From assembly GCA_032718475.1 (NCBI GenBank), contig JAUCBJ010005570.1:1-64000 (forward strand): a stretch of 64,000 nucleotides of DNA. The letters run 5' to 3'. Under the pieces are notes generated by a model that was not told where the DNA came from, ran no database searches, and worked only from the letters and a program-made list of their open reading frames with translations. The DNA comes from Nemertoderma westbladi (taxonomy: Eukaryota; Xenacoelomorpha; Nemertodermatida; Nemertodermatidae). Shown piece by piece: positions 1-10,581 of this stretch (position 1 is its first letter; each line of letters starts with the position of its first letter). Position numbers and translations under genes: made by a program.

Positions 1-560
1 AAACTACTCAAACAAAATGCAGACCAAATACTGACAGACTACTATCAAGCCTAAACAAACTACGGTATATGCAGACTCCGAAATGATTAGTTAGTATGCG
101 TTATAACCTAGTAGTACGACTTATTCCTTCACAGGGGGTTTACCTCACAGCACTTGAAGCCCCTACGTTCCCAACTAGCACTTTATCGGACAGATGCTCT
201 ACACACACCGAAATTTCCTCAAACCCAACAACAGCCAGACAACTATCCAGCCTACAAATTATCTAAATAAAATTATACGCTACCCGTACAGACTACACAA
301 ACAAAGTACAGACCAAACGATGGCAGACTACTATCAAGCCCAAATACACTACAGTATATGCAGACTCCGAAATGATTAGTTAGTATGCGTTCTAACCCAG
401 TAGTACGACTTATTCTTTCACAGGGGGTTTACCTCACAGCACTTGAAGCCCCTACTTTCCTAACTAGCACTTTATCGGACAGATGCTCTACACACACTGC
501 AATCCGTTCAGACTTAACAACAGTTAGACAACAGTCAAGCCTACAAATTATCTGTACAAT
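1..560. repeat. Tandem unit of about 290 bp inside the BEL LTR
   Basis: Two diverged direct copies. The same pair occurs in the other LTR at about 8041-8325 and 8326-8610 and, inverted, in the plus-strand element at about 50583-50870 and 50871-51165 with a third copy from 51911. Copy number differs between LTRs only where the later duplication occurred. Confidence 0.8.
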
Positions 561-1989
561 CTGAGCAGGCTTACACGCCTTCTGCTCAATACTGGCTTAC
601 AAATAAATAAAACTGACAGAAATAGGCCTAAGTAAAATCCCAATAAAAACCAGGCGTCCCCGATTAATTATTAAGACCTACCGGTATATAATAATCAAAA
701 TCGAATAATACTGCTGTACCTGTACTGCTGTAGGTACCGGTCCGGGTGATCAGGCAGTCAGGCCTACAGATTACCGGTCGACCGGTACTGTCGACTAGAT
801 TGCTTACACCGCAATCTAGAAGCTATATCTGTTATTGTTTGCGCTTTTAAGACCTTTGACAGTTTAACCTGCCAAATTAGGATGTCTTTCAGATGATATA
901 TAGTCTTTAGCTTATGACGAGTATTTGATACACTACATTAGCCGAAGCCAGTCTATGCGCAATCATTCACCCGCTGGATATACCCGGGAGACTGAATTCG
1001 GAAGCTTAATGATTGATGGTGTAAGCCTACTGTATGATTCGACTGATCGTAATATATAATCTCTGACAAATATTATTCACTTTCGGGGAATATTAACAGT
1101 TCCTTTAGGACGTGGCGCTCTAAATATATAAACAGAGTTATGACTTAAACTAGACACAACGAAAGGCTATAGATTAACGTATATGGCGCATTCTTTAGGA
1201 GATGCTTTGTTATCAGTTACAATCATACACAATGCTGCACAATACTGCATACTAATCTGCCGACCTTCACTAATTTTAGTCACGTATAAAGAGAGCAACA
1301 TACAATTTATGTAGGGCCTATGAAATAGCATTAGATTCACTTCAAACCACTTAACATAGGTCGCAATCGTTTATATGTCACCGGTCTCTCTAACCTTTAG
1401 TATATCAAGAAGATTGGGGTGTCTGACTATTGATCAGTATTCCGATATAATATTTCATCCACAAATATAATGAATAACCGACAGTAAAAGCAGTAATATT
1501 AGTAAGATATGGTAAGATAACTCGGTTTGTTGAGTTATGTAACTCGTTAACAGATATACTTTCTATAATTAAGCCTACTAATGTTAAACTAAAGACTGAA
1601 ACACGGAGGTGCCAAAAGCCGGTGTTCTTAGGCTCTGGGCAAAAACATAACACTGAACTACTGAGTTTCTGTATCCAACTCCAACACAGAGTCAAAAAAC
1701 GCTCTGATTGGTCGACCGAGCAAAGAGAGAACAAAGAACAAAGAAAGGTTCGACGTGGCAATATCAGCTGTTAGCCGTCGTCATGGCAGCGACACTGTTT
1801 TCAAGAGGATCCAGCTTATTGCGTCACGAAGTTGCGGATTATGTCCTCTAAAGTACAAATACAGAAGAAATGACTTTTATGTCCTCTAAAACACCAATAC
1901 AGTAAGGACACGGCCTTTTTATGCCTGGTAAACCAACTACAAAGTACTTTACGGGAAAATAACCGGTTAATTACGCAAAAGCTTTTACA
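1..1989 (-). repeat. BEL/Pao 3' LTR (partial, cut by window start)
   Basis: Base 1 corresponds to about base 8068 of the 5' LTR, and the two copies run in parallel to the shared terminus (TTTTACA on the plus strand, ending at 1989). Identity is high by eye, with scattered substitutions and small indels, so the insertion is not brand new. The left 560 bases hold two tandem copies of a unit of about 290 bases (1-260 and 270-560), each carrying GCAGACTCCGAAATG and GTAGTACGACTTATTC. The true LTR length is at least 2 kb and its other edge lies outside the window. Confidence 0.85.
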
Positions 1990-2067
1990 GGAGTCCCTAG
2001 ATATTTGTTGGATTAGGGAGGTGGTCGTGGGAAGAGTATCTTGCCTTCCATAGTTTCCGGACAGTTT

Positions 2068-4923
2068 TCAGTCTCTTTCCAGTAAACATAAACGACCAGC
2101 TGGGCGATTGAGTGGTTGTGTTACTTTCTCCGTTCCCTTGGCCTGTCTAATCTCAGCCAGGTTAAGGTGGGGAGGCCATTCATCTTCTTTACTTAGGAAG
2201 TCGGGTTCACCTAACCAGTCTGGAGTATCTGTCAGTTCTTGAGGAGTTGCTCCTCTGGAGGCGATGTTGGCTAGATTAATCGTCTCGGGGCAATGTCTCC
2301 ATTGATCTACATTGGAGTTGATGTCGTCATTATCTGAGGAGTATGGTCTTCCCTCAGTTGGATCGTCTAACTCACTGCTCTCATCTTCCCATTCTCTTAC
2401 TTGATATACCTGATCTTTCGGTAATCTTTCCATGAGAGTTCTACGTGAAGGGCCAGTAAAGTACCAACCCACTCTAGTTCTTCCCGCATAAGCTTGTAGT
2501 GGTTGCGGTTGAGCAGGCCGTTTCTCCAATGTCTCGAGCGCTTCATGCGCATTTTGACCAATGAGTATTTGGACTCCAGGGTAATCGGTGTTGAATCTAG
2601 GTATTTCAAGCTGCTGGGTGAAATCGTCCTCATCCCAGTTATAAGGTTCCACTTGGCTGGTAGCGAAGTTCTTTATCGCTACCATTTTTACTGACCTTAT
2701 GCTGTGTTCTCCTAGTTCATCCTGGGGGGTGGACAACGCACCTACATAATAATCCGCTATTACTGTAGATTTCCAAACCTGCATAATTCCTGACATGTTT
2801 AACTTAGTTCGGAACTTGGGTTGTCCAGCAAAGATGTCTTCGGCTAGTTCTTTGTCGATGAATGTTCCTGTACTACCGGAGTCAAGGAGGGCGTTCACTA
2901 TATAACTCCTTGTAGGTCCGTGGACCCTTAACTGTACTACAGGAAATTCTCGGATTCCTACATTGGAAGTTGGTGCTTTCCAAGATGGTTGTCTGTCAGA
3001 AGTAGTTAGGGGGAGCTCGCTGTTGGTGTCCTTTTCATACGTAAGTGCTCGATACACTGCGGTATTTGTCAGGTAACAGGATTCGTTTTCGTCGGAGAAT
3101 TCGTCCGTATAGAATCCTTCCATCTCAGAATATTGGTCAGTGTCGTTCACATCACTGAATTGGACATGTAGTTCGGACTCACTTACCTGACTCGGGCTGT
3201 TTCGTTCGAATTCCGTGTGCAACAAGATATGATGTTTTGCGCCGCACTTTGCACACCTTGCGTCGGAGTAACAGGTTTGCCGTTGGTGTCCTCGTCTGAG
3301 GCAATTATAACACAACCGCTTATTCCACATGACTTCACGTCTATCTATTAGGGATTTCTTTAGGAATTCATCACACACACTTAAACGGTGGGGCCCGTCG
3401 CACAGCACACATTTTAGTTTGATGTTACTTACCTTACTTTGAGTAACGTTGTGCACACTCGTTCTTTCTTCGGGCTTTCTTACTTGAATTCTCTTAGGAG
3501 ACGTAGGGGGAGTTTTTCTTACCTGTTCTCTCCTGTCATTGGTTCGAGACTTGAATTTACTTACGTCCTTAGTCGCTTTGTTGTCATAGTAAGATCTTTC
3601 AGTGTCTTTCCCGCTGTCTTCCTCTTGAGAAGCCTGGCTTTCGCCGTCGTCTGTATAACACACTGGTATTACCCTTCTCCTAGAAACGGGTTTTTCACTT
3701 ACCTTGTTTTCCGGTGTCTTCTCTCTGGACTGCCTTAGGAGCTGTAATTTCACTTCTCCATCTAAGAATGACATGAGATCAGCCATGGTAGGGTCTCGTC
3801 GTTGTTGTTCCATCATATATAACACTTTCTTGTCCCAGCGTGTACCTACTCCACCCTTCGGTAAAGTAGAAGCCACGGCTCCAATAACCATAGAACTCTG
3901 ATATTCATGAGACTTACCTAACCAATCTAATTGTCTACAGATCTCTTGAATCTCATTGGAAAACTCTGTTATCCCGCTGCTAATGAACTTTCGGGGCGCT
4001 ACTAATTTTGCATACAAATATTTAGCTATGTTATTCCTATTACCATACCTGATGTTTAGTGTATCCCAAACTTGTCTTAATCCGTCTGGATGTCCAATAA
4101 ACTTTAACGCCATTAACTTGGGAGATCCTTCCAAGCACTCGATGAGGAATCTAAGTTTCTCTCCATTAGATAGTACAGAGTTCTGTATGTTATCTTTATA
4201 ATATTCATTAAAAGGTAACCATTTCATCTCATCTCCATTGAACTTGACTATCTCTCCCACCTTTACCGCTTGACGTGCTTCGGTTCTAGCCATTTGACGC
4301 GTAAAACTTTCTTGGGCCATCGTGTTATTTAATATCGAGTTATCGGTATATAAATTTCTCGGATTATGATCAGGTCTATAGGGAATATCATTATCAACAG
4401 GTCTATAATTACCCTTAATAGGGTTCACTATAGGAGTTTCTACTTCGCTAGCAGTATATATGCGTGTAGGCTCCACACCTTGCGCATGAAATACTTCAGA
4501 CCTAACAGGTTGACACATTGTTACCGGAGTTGGTGGTATACCCCTTTGTGTATTTACTAATTTATCGCGTTCTAACGCGATACTTTGCTGCACTTCTTGC
4601 AACTCTAACCTACTTTCCCTTACTGTGCCCTTGAATTGCTGAACGGTCTCCTGCATCTGCCCGAGCAGGAGATCCATCCCCAGTCGTCTCTCATCCACCC
4701 ACTCGACCGCCGAAGCGGGAGCCGCCAACGTTGTAGCGGGCGGACGAGGGACAACGGGCGACAAATCATTAATATTTCGCTCGGAGTCCAGGACATGGAT
4801 TGTCTCATGGGCTGTTCTGCTGGGCACAGGTAGCTTAGTGCTGTGCAGAGGGAATTTAGAGGTAGGTTCAGGGAGTACAGGTGTCTCTTTCCCACGAAAG
4901 GGTGGCTTCGGGAACAGGCCTAA
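2068..4923 (-). CDS. gag-pro: BEL/Pao Gag-protease polyprotein with two in-frame deletions that remove Pol
   Basis: The frame is open from 4923; the 919-codon form begins at a GTG at 4827, but the upstream proline-rich stretch looks coding, so an upstream frame probably feeds into it. In order: a disordered N-terminus, a DUF1759-type Gag region (around WLPFNEYYKDNIQNS), two zinc knuckles (CYNCLRRGHQRQTC, then CAKCGAKHH) and an aspartic protease (DSGSTGTFID). After the protease linker the frame jumps at about 2312 to the tail of RNase H (DQWRHCPETINLANIASRG) and at about 2125 to the last residues of the polyprotein (GRLCLLERD). Both deletions preserve the frame. It ends at TGA 2068-2070, where the plus-strand copy has CGA and continues. 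Expected role: virus-like particle formation and Gag processing. Confidence 0.88.
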   Translation of the reverse strand, partial: LGLFPKPPFRGKETPVLPEPTSKFPLHSTKLPVPSRTAHETIHVLDSERNINDLSPVVPRPPATTLAAPASAVEWVDERRLGMDLLLGQMQETVQQFKGTVRESRLELQEVQQSIALERDKLVNTQRGIPPTPVTMCQPVRSEVFHAQGVEPTRIYTASEVETPIVNPIKGNYRPVDNDIPYRPDHNPRNLYTDNSILNNTMAQESFTRQMARTEARQAVKVGEIVKFNGDEMKWLPFNEYYKDNIQNSVLSNGEKLRFLIECLEGSPKLMALKFIGHPDGLRQVWDTLNIRYGNRNNIAKYLYAKLVAPRKFISSGITEFSNEIQEICRQLDWLGKSHEYQSSMVIGAVASTLPKGGVGTRWDKKVLYMMEQQRRDPTMADLMSFLDGEVKLQLLRQSREKTPENKVSEKPVSRRRVIPVCYTDDGESQASQEEDSGKDTERSYYDNKATKDVSKFKSRTNDRREQVRKTPPTSPKRIQVRKPEERTSVHNVTQSKVSNIKLKCVLCDGPHRLSVCDEFLKKSLIDRREVMWNKRLCYNCLRRGHQRQTCYSDARCAKCGAKHHILLHTEFERNSPSQVSESELHVQFSDVNDTDQYSEMEGFYTDEFSDENESCYLTNTAVYRALTYEKDTNSELPLTTSDRQPSWKAPTSNVGIREFPVVQLRVHGPTRSYIVNALLDSGSTGTFIDKELAEDIFAGQPKFRTKLNMSGIMQVWKSTVIADYYVGALSTPQDELGEHSIRSVKMVAIKNFATSQVEPYNWDEDDFTQQLEIPRFNTDYPGVQILIGQNAHEALETLEKRPAQPQPLQAYAGRTRVGWYFTGPSRRTLMERLPKDQVYQVREWEDESSELDDPTEGRPYSSDNDDINSNVDQWRHCPETINLANIASRGATPQELTDTPDWLGEPDFLSKEDEWPPHLNLAEIRQAKGTEKVTQPLNRPAGRLCLLERD

Positions 4924-5182
4924 TTATTTCAGGCTCATCTACTATAGTAGGGAGTCTTTCTATTTTAATTATTTGGTCTGTGGGTTCTGTACTACCTAAG
5001 TTTGTATTATTTAGTTGCCTTCTAACAGCTGGAGGCAAATCAGGCAATTTCTGACGGTGGGATGTTCTTCTACGTCTGCTTAGACAAGATCTATTTCCTT
5101 TGCCTTCAGTATCGGTGGTATCGCCTTCCTCAGATGATGTATATCCCTGTCTTTTGGGAGTAGATCGATTCATCATCTGCAT
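4868..5182 (-). pseudogene. Linker frame between ORF1 and Gag of the BEL element
   Basis: 104 codons, basic and serine-rich (GRRR-like clusters, LPDLPPAVRRQ). In the plus-strand copy the matching sequence (RSTPRRQGFTSSDEG) is continuous with ORF1 in one frame, so here it was cut from ORF1 by a small change near 5185 and from Gag by a frameshift near 4920. It is best read as the middle of a longer ancestral Gag polyprotein rather than a separate gene. No known domain is recognised. Confidence 0.6.
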
Positions 5183-5186
5183 ATTA

Positions 5187-6593
5187 CTAGCTAGCTGTTA
5201 ACTGTTTATTTATGCAGTCTTGATTCTCCTGAATGTTTTCCAATTCTAATTGGGTGGTTTCTTCAGCCGCTCTCCGTTCTGCTTCTGCCACTGCCTCTGC
5301 CGCTTTTCTTTCCGCTTCGGCCGCTGCTACTGCCGCCTTTCTTTCCACTTCGGCCGCTGCCACTGCCGCCTTTCTTTCCGTTTCTGCAGCTGCCACTGCT
5401 GCTGCCACTGCTGCTGCCTTTCTGTCTTCTATACGTTTTTTCTTCACTTGTTCTTCTTGGACTCTAGTGATGCGGAGTTGTTCATCAAATTTAGCTTGGT
5501 TCGCAGCTCTCATATCCACATCGATGGCGTCCAACACACGCTGGGTTCCTTCACTATTAGGGCTAAGTCCATCTAGCCTTCTCCACAACTCTTCATCACC
5601 TAAAAAACGTTGATAGTCTGACAGATAGATGTCAATGGCATCCCTCTTATGCAGTTTCTCTGCCGTCGCTTCACTTTCCACTTGGGAAAAAGTAGCGTCT
5701 GTTGATTCTCCATGGGTTGAGCGCTCATCCAGTTGAACTTTCCACTGAGCCGTTCCTTGAACCTGGAGACTCACCCGTTGAAACCAAGTCTTTACGGCGA
5801 CTTGCAACGACGTGTCTTGTCTTCTTTTAGAAGCCTCCTCAAAGGCCGATAAGATTAGCCTGATTCGTAGAATTCTTTCTCTAACTTGATAAAGCAGCTG
5901 TCCCTGCTCTTGAGGTCCTTGGGGTTGTTGAAACAGTTGTTCTTTTAATCGCTCCATAGAGCTGAAGAATCCCTGTGCGTATCCGGCTGCGGACCTCTTC
6001 CACACAGCTGGATCGATGGTTTCCTTGGTTACTCCCATCCTGTGTATGTCTTCCCAGGCAGCTTCTGATAAATCAAACGGGAGTCCAGGTCCGGGGAAGT
6101 TCCATTGCGACTCGACAATAGACTTCAGTTCTTCCCTTGTGTATCCCGCATAACTATCTTTAGTCGATCGCTTATTTCTCGCCCAATCGATCTGGTGTTC
6201 TTCCACCGCAATCAATAACCTAGTGAGTACGGCTGCAGGAAGGATGAGAAGGGGGTCCGAATAAACCGTATCTGTCATCTTTGCTCCGTGCTCGGGTGTC
6301 AGCTCTACAGTATCCGCACTACTGGAGCTGTCGGGCCATTGAGAAATAAGTTCTTGGCTCGCGGGTTGTTGCGGTTCCGCTGCTTCTTGGTCCCGCTTGA
6401 CCTGAGCTCGAGTGCCTATGATAGACCTACGGTGTTGGACCAGCCTAGGGTCTGATATTACTACTGGAGGGATGATCTTTCTTACAGTAGGAGGTGAATT
6501 GAACTTCGGTCTCTCACGTTCCACACTCCTGTCTGGGTCACAGATGGTTGTATCTAGGAGACTGTCCGACAGGTTTTGCTTAGTGTCAGACAT
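5187..6593 (-). CDS. BEL element ORF1: N-terminal Gag-like protein with an alanine/glutamate-rich coiled coil
   Basis: 468 codons starting MSDTKQNLSDSLL. The first 110 residues look disordered (S/P/Q/E-rich); residues about 115-370 are mixed helical sequence with conserved blocks (WKRSAAGYAQGFFSSMERL; QVRERILRIRLILSAFEEA; DAIDIYLSDYQRFLG); residues about 385-455 are a highly regular A/E/R/K heptad array (repeats of AAAEAERKAA) that should form a long coiled coil. The plus-strand element encodes the same protein at 54678-56238 with shorter A/E repeats and several lesions. I do not recognise the globular part in standard BEL Gag. It may help Gag assembly; that is inference. Confidence 0.8.
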   Translation of the reverse strand: MSDTKQNLSDSLLDTTICDPDRSVERERPKFNSPPTVRKIIPPVVISDPRLVQHRRSIIGTRAQVKRDQEAAEPQQPASQELISQWPDSSSSADTVELTPEHGAKMTDTVYSDPLLILPAAVLTRLLIAVEEHQIDWARNKRSTKDSYAGYTREELKSIVESQWNFPGPGLPFDLSEAAWEDIHRMGVTKETIDPAVWKRSAAGYAQGFFSSMERLKEQLFQQPQGPQEQGQLLYQVRERILRIRLILSAFEEASKRRQDTSLQVAVKTWFQRVSLQVQGTAQWKVQLDERSTHGESTDATFSQVESEATAEKLHKRDAIDIYLSDYQRFLGDEELWRRLDGLSPNSEGTQRVLDAIDVDMRAANQAKFDEQLRITRVQEEQVKKKRIEDRKAAAVAAAVAAAETERKAAVAAAEVERKAAVAAAEAERKAAEAVAEAERRAAEETTQLELENIQENQDCINKQLTAS

Positions 6594-6689
6594 GTTTGTT
6601 TGTACAGTTGAATGCCTACTGCTCTATTACAGTTTAAGCAAGTCTAGTAATTCAGTATCACTGTTAGCCTAGTAATTAATTACCGATAC

Positions 6690-7100
6690 TGCTACTCAGT
6701 ATAGCGTAATATATATATAATATATTAGAATACCGGTATGCTTATAGTATATAAGTATTATTACAGACTAGGTTTGTCACAGAATACCGGTAGGTAATTT
6801 CAGCACAAATATATATAAATATATAATAGGCCTATCGTGAATACCGGTATGCAGCTTACACTTATAGTATATATAAGTATAATTATTAACTAGAATTAAT
6901 TACAGAATACCGGTATAATTTCAGCCTAAATTTATAAATATATAATAGGCCTATCATGAATACCGGTATACAGCTTACACTTATAATGTATATATATAAG
7001 TATAATTATTAACTAGAATTAATTACAGAATACCGGTATAATTTCAGCCTAAATTTATAAATATATAATAGGCCTATTGTAAATACCGGTATGTCAGTTA
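6690..7100. repeat. Tandem repeat of about 120 bp in the BEL leader
   Basis: About three AT-rich units each carrying GAATACCGGTAT, TTACACTTATAGTATATATA and AATATATAATAGGCCTAT, at about 6838, 6957 and 7081. The plus-strand element has essentially one copy (54420-54560), so the array expanded in this copy or contracted in the other. Confidence 0.7.
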
Positions 7101-8067
7101 TTTTAGAATAACTGAATTTCTGAAATTTCAGGGGTTACTTGGTTACTTTAACTTACTTTATTACCGTTATTTAAGCAGTAGTCCAACTGATATTTAGACC
7201 TAATTGTTGTATGGCAGGCCTACTATTTATAAATCTTTGAGTTGATTTATAATATATATATACCCGTTTAATGGGTTTTGTCAATATTTGAAATAAATGT
7301 TATTATTTCTGGGGGAGTCACTACACAGAAGCTGTGCGCTCTCAGTGAAGTGCTACTTGTTGGACACTAAAACAAATAATTCTAATTTACCTAAGTTACT
7401 TAATACTACAAATTACATACAATTCGGGGTGAGATTACAATCTCTAAATAAACACAAAATTTTACAAGTACGAATTTTTAGGGTAATTCTACAAGAAGTC
7501 TACTAACCAGCCTAACAAAGGGTTAGAATATCTGGTTATTACAAAGGACAGGGTACTATGGTATTTGAAAATAATAAGTAGTAGTAAATATACTGCGTTG
7601 TCCAGATAGGAAAATACCACCGTCTGACGACTTATAGCCGTATCGCTATAAGTACTACGTTATGTATCACGGAGTGTTCCTACCTAGAAGTTAATTACCG
7701 CGGTCTACCAGAACCAACGTGCCTATTAACCACTTTACAACACAAGTATACTGCTTACACACTAATCACCTTCGGAAAGTACTGTACACTAAACCCTAAA
7801 TTAGGTACAAGTACTTATACAACAAATAATTAGTAGTTAAAATACTTGAACAGCTAAAAGAACCACGATATCTGCCGGAGTGACCAAAGCACAAAATCTC
7901 CAGTCTTTACCTACGCCAAGCAGCCCTGATGTAGTACCAGGGTTAGTTTAACTATAACGGTATATATAACAAGCACAATTACTGTAGGAATAAACTTGGG
8001 GATATGAATGTTGCGAATAATCGCATAAACTCTGAATAATAAATATTACGCTACGCGTACAGACTAC
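7101..8067 (-). other. BEL leader or inner LTR sequence, no gene
   Basis: This stretch matches the inverted complement of about 51100-51907 and 53700-54240 in the plus-strand element, so it belongs to the same family. Its partner in the left LTR lies outside the window, so I cannot tell where the LTR ends and the leader with the primer-binding site begins. No coding frame is seen. Confidence 0.6.
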
Positions 8068-10145
8068 TCAAACAAAATGCAGACCAAATACTGACAGACT
8101 ACTATCAAGCCTAAACAAACTACGGTATATGCAGACTCCGAAATGGTTAGTTAGTATGCGTTCTAACCTAGTAGTACGACTTATTCTTTCGAGGGGGTTT
8201 ACCTCACAGCTCTGGAAGCCCCTACGTTCCCAACTGGCACTTTATCGGACATACACTCTACAAACACCGAAATCTCTTAAGACCTAACAACAGCCAGACA
8301 ACTATCCAGCCTACAAATTATCTAAGTAAGAAATATTACGCTACCCGTACAAACTATACAAACAAAGTACAGACCAAACGCTGGCAGACTACTATCAAGC
8401 CTAAATAAACTACAGTATATGAGACTCCGAAATGGTTAGTTAGTATGCGTTCTAACCGAGTAGTACGACTTATTCTTTCGAGGGGGTTCACCTCACAGCA
8501 CTGGCAGCCCCTACTTTCCTAACTAGTACTTTTTCGGACATATGCTCTACACACACTACAGTCCCTTCAGACTTAACAACAGTCAGACAACAGTCCAGCC
8601 TACAAATTATCTGTACAATCTGAGCAGGCTTACACGCCTTCTGCTCAATATTAGCCTACAAATAAATAAAACTTAACAGAAATAAGTAAAATCTCAATAA
8701 AAAACCAGGGCGGCCTTCCCTGATTAATTATTAAGGCCTACCGGTATATAATTATCAAAATCGAATAATACTGCTGTACCTGTACTGCTGTAGGTACCGG
8801 TCCGGGTGGTTAGGTAGTCAGGCCTACTAGGTACCGGTTGGCCGGTACTTCAGCTTTATTGCCTACTGCAATACAGAAGCTATATCTGTTATTGTTCTTA
8901 CCAGAACAATATTAAACTGTATTTATTGCCTACCCTGCAATCCGAACTGTATATCCGTTATTGTTCGCGCTTTCAGACCTTTAGCAGTTTAACCTGCCAA
9001 ATTGGGATGTCTTTTAGATGATAGATAGTCTTTAGCCTATGACAAGTATTTGATACACTACATTAGCCGAAGCCAGTCTATGCGCGATCATTCACCCGCT
9101 GGATATACCCGGGAGACTGGATTCGGGAGCCTAACCGTATTGCGGGGTAGGCCTACTGTATTATTCGATTGATCGTAATATATATAATCTCTGACAAATA
9201 TTATTCACTTTCGGGAAATATTAACAGTTCCTTTAGGACGTGGCGCTTTAAATATATAAACAGAGTTATGACTTAAACTAGACACAACGGGATGGCTATA
9301 GATTCACGTATATGGCGCATTCTTTAGGAGATGCTTCGTTATCAATCACGATCATACACAATACTGCGCAATGCTGCACACTAATCTGCCGACCTTCACT
9401 AATTTTAGTCACATATAAGGAGAACGACAGACAATACGTGTAGGGCCTATAAAATAGCATTAGATTCACTTCAAACCACTTAATGTAAGTCGCAATTGTT
9501 ATATGTAACCGGTCTCTCTAACCTTTAGTATATCAAGAAGATTGGGGTGTCTGATTATTTATCAGTATTCCAAATATAATATTCCATCAACAAATATAAT
9601 GAATAACCGACAGTAAAAGCAGTAAAATGTTAAGGTATAAATTGATATGATCGTGGGTTAGTGTGGTATGTTATGTGAGTGATTGAGTTAAGTATGTAAG
9701 ATAACGGATATACGTTCTATAATTAAGCCTACTAATGTTGAGCTAAAGACTGAAACACGGAGGTTCCACTCCGGTGTTGTAGGCTGTGGACAAAATCACA
9801 TACTGACTTAACTCCACGAGTTTCTATATACAATCTCTAACACAGAGGCAAAAAAAGCTCTGATTGGTCGACCGAACAAAGAAGGAACAGAGAACAAAGA
9901 AAAGGTCCACGTATACAGCATCAGCTGTTAGCCGTCGTCATGGTAGCTACACTGTTTACAGAGGATTTGGCGCATTGCGTCATAAAATTGCTAATCATGT
10001 CCGCTAAAGTACACATACAGAAGAAATGGCTTTTATGTCCTCTAAAACAACAGTACAGTAAGGACACGGCCCTTTATGCCTGTTAAACCAACTACAGAGT
10101 ACTTTACGGGGAAAATAACCGGCTAATTACGCAAAAGCCTTTACA
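8068..10145 (-). repeat. BEL/Pao 5' LTR (minimum extent)
   Basis: Parallel to 1-1989 throughout, ending at plus-strand CA 10144-10145, which is the TG start on the minus strand. The outer end abuts the Penelope-like fragment directly, which fixes this boundary. Related pieces are the fragment at 17578-18812 and the inverted LTR starting at 49204. Confidence 0.85.
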
Positions 10146-10562
10146 TAGTTTGTGTATTCAACGTCGGGTGTCTGTCTCTAATAAATAATGTCTCTTTAAT
10201 GGATAAGCTAAAGGAATCACGCGCTGTACAAAGTACTTTGAAGTTCTGTAGGGAGAATGAGTGGTCCGTACCAATCCAGTGGTCGAAAACCGCTGAAGTT
10301 CTGGGGACAGAGAAGTAGTTTGTAAGGTATGACTTTCCACTATGTTCTCCTACACGTACGCCAAGATGACGGATAGATTTACCAATATACGTAGCATTAC
10401 AGCTACTACAGGAAAAAAGATAAACAATCTTGGAGCGCATATGCTTGGGAACTAGATCTTTAGTTCTGAAAAATGAAGACAACCTATTAACAGGTCTAAA
10501 AATAATACGTAGATTGGTGGCAGGTAAGGCATCCCTGAATAGGCGACGTAGCCTGTTCTTAA
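10141..10562 (-). pseudogene. Penelope-like element, GIY-YIG endonuclease domain fragment
   Basis: The minus-strand frame is open from the poly-G tract at 10562 down to a stop created by the LTR junction. It holds VYLFSCSSCNATYIGKSIRH followed by a basic helix and GEHSGKS, and further on IKETLFIRDRHPTLN. This is the arrangement of the GIY-YIG endonuclease at the C-terminus of Penelope-like retroelements (CxxC, then TYIGKS, an Arg and the distal Glu of IKE). The reverse transcriptase is absent, and the last codons run into the BEL LTR, so the BEL element inserted into this relic. It is non-functional as it stands. Confidence 0.8.
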
Positions 10563-10581
10563 GGGGGGGGGGGGGGGGGGG
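10562..10581. repeat. Poly-G tract of about 20 bases
   Basis: Uninterrupted G run at the upstream end of the Penelope-like fragment. Similar runs occur at about 20727 (G), 35678 (C) and 41147 (G). Length is likely variable and sequence quality may be poor here. Confidence 0.9.

Larger units (their letters stand above)
1..10145 (-). mobile_element. BEL/Pao LTR retrotransposon, minus strand, truncated by window start
   Basis: The element reads on the minus strand: 5' LTR ending at 10145, leader, ORF1 (6593 to 5187), a short frame (5182 to 4868), Gag-protease (about 4923 to 2068) and a 3' LTR from 1989 leftward. The sequence from base 1 to 1989 repeats that from about 8068 to 10145, including the terminus TGTAAA(A/G)GC on the minus strand. 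BEL/Pao is assigned from the Gag-like DUF1759 region, the CCHC knuckles, the DSGSTG protease and the Pao-type RNase H tail (ASRGATPQEL). RT, most of RNase H and integrase are missing, so it cannot move by itself. A second member of the family lies inverted at 49204-59506 with the opposite set of parts. Confidence 0.88.

Noticed and set aside
5233-5613. Plus-strand alanine/serine-rich frames opposite BEL ORF1
   Set aside because: They are antisense shadows of the GCx-rich coiled-coil coding sequence on the minus strand.
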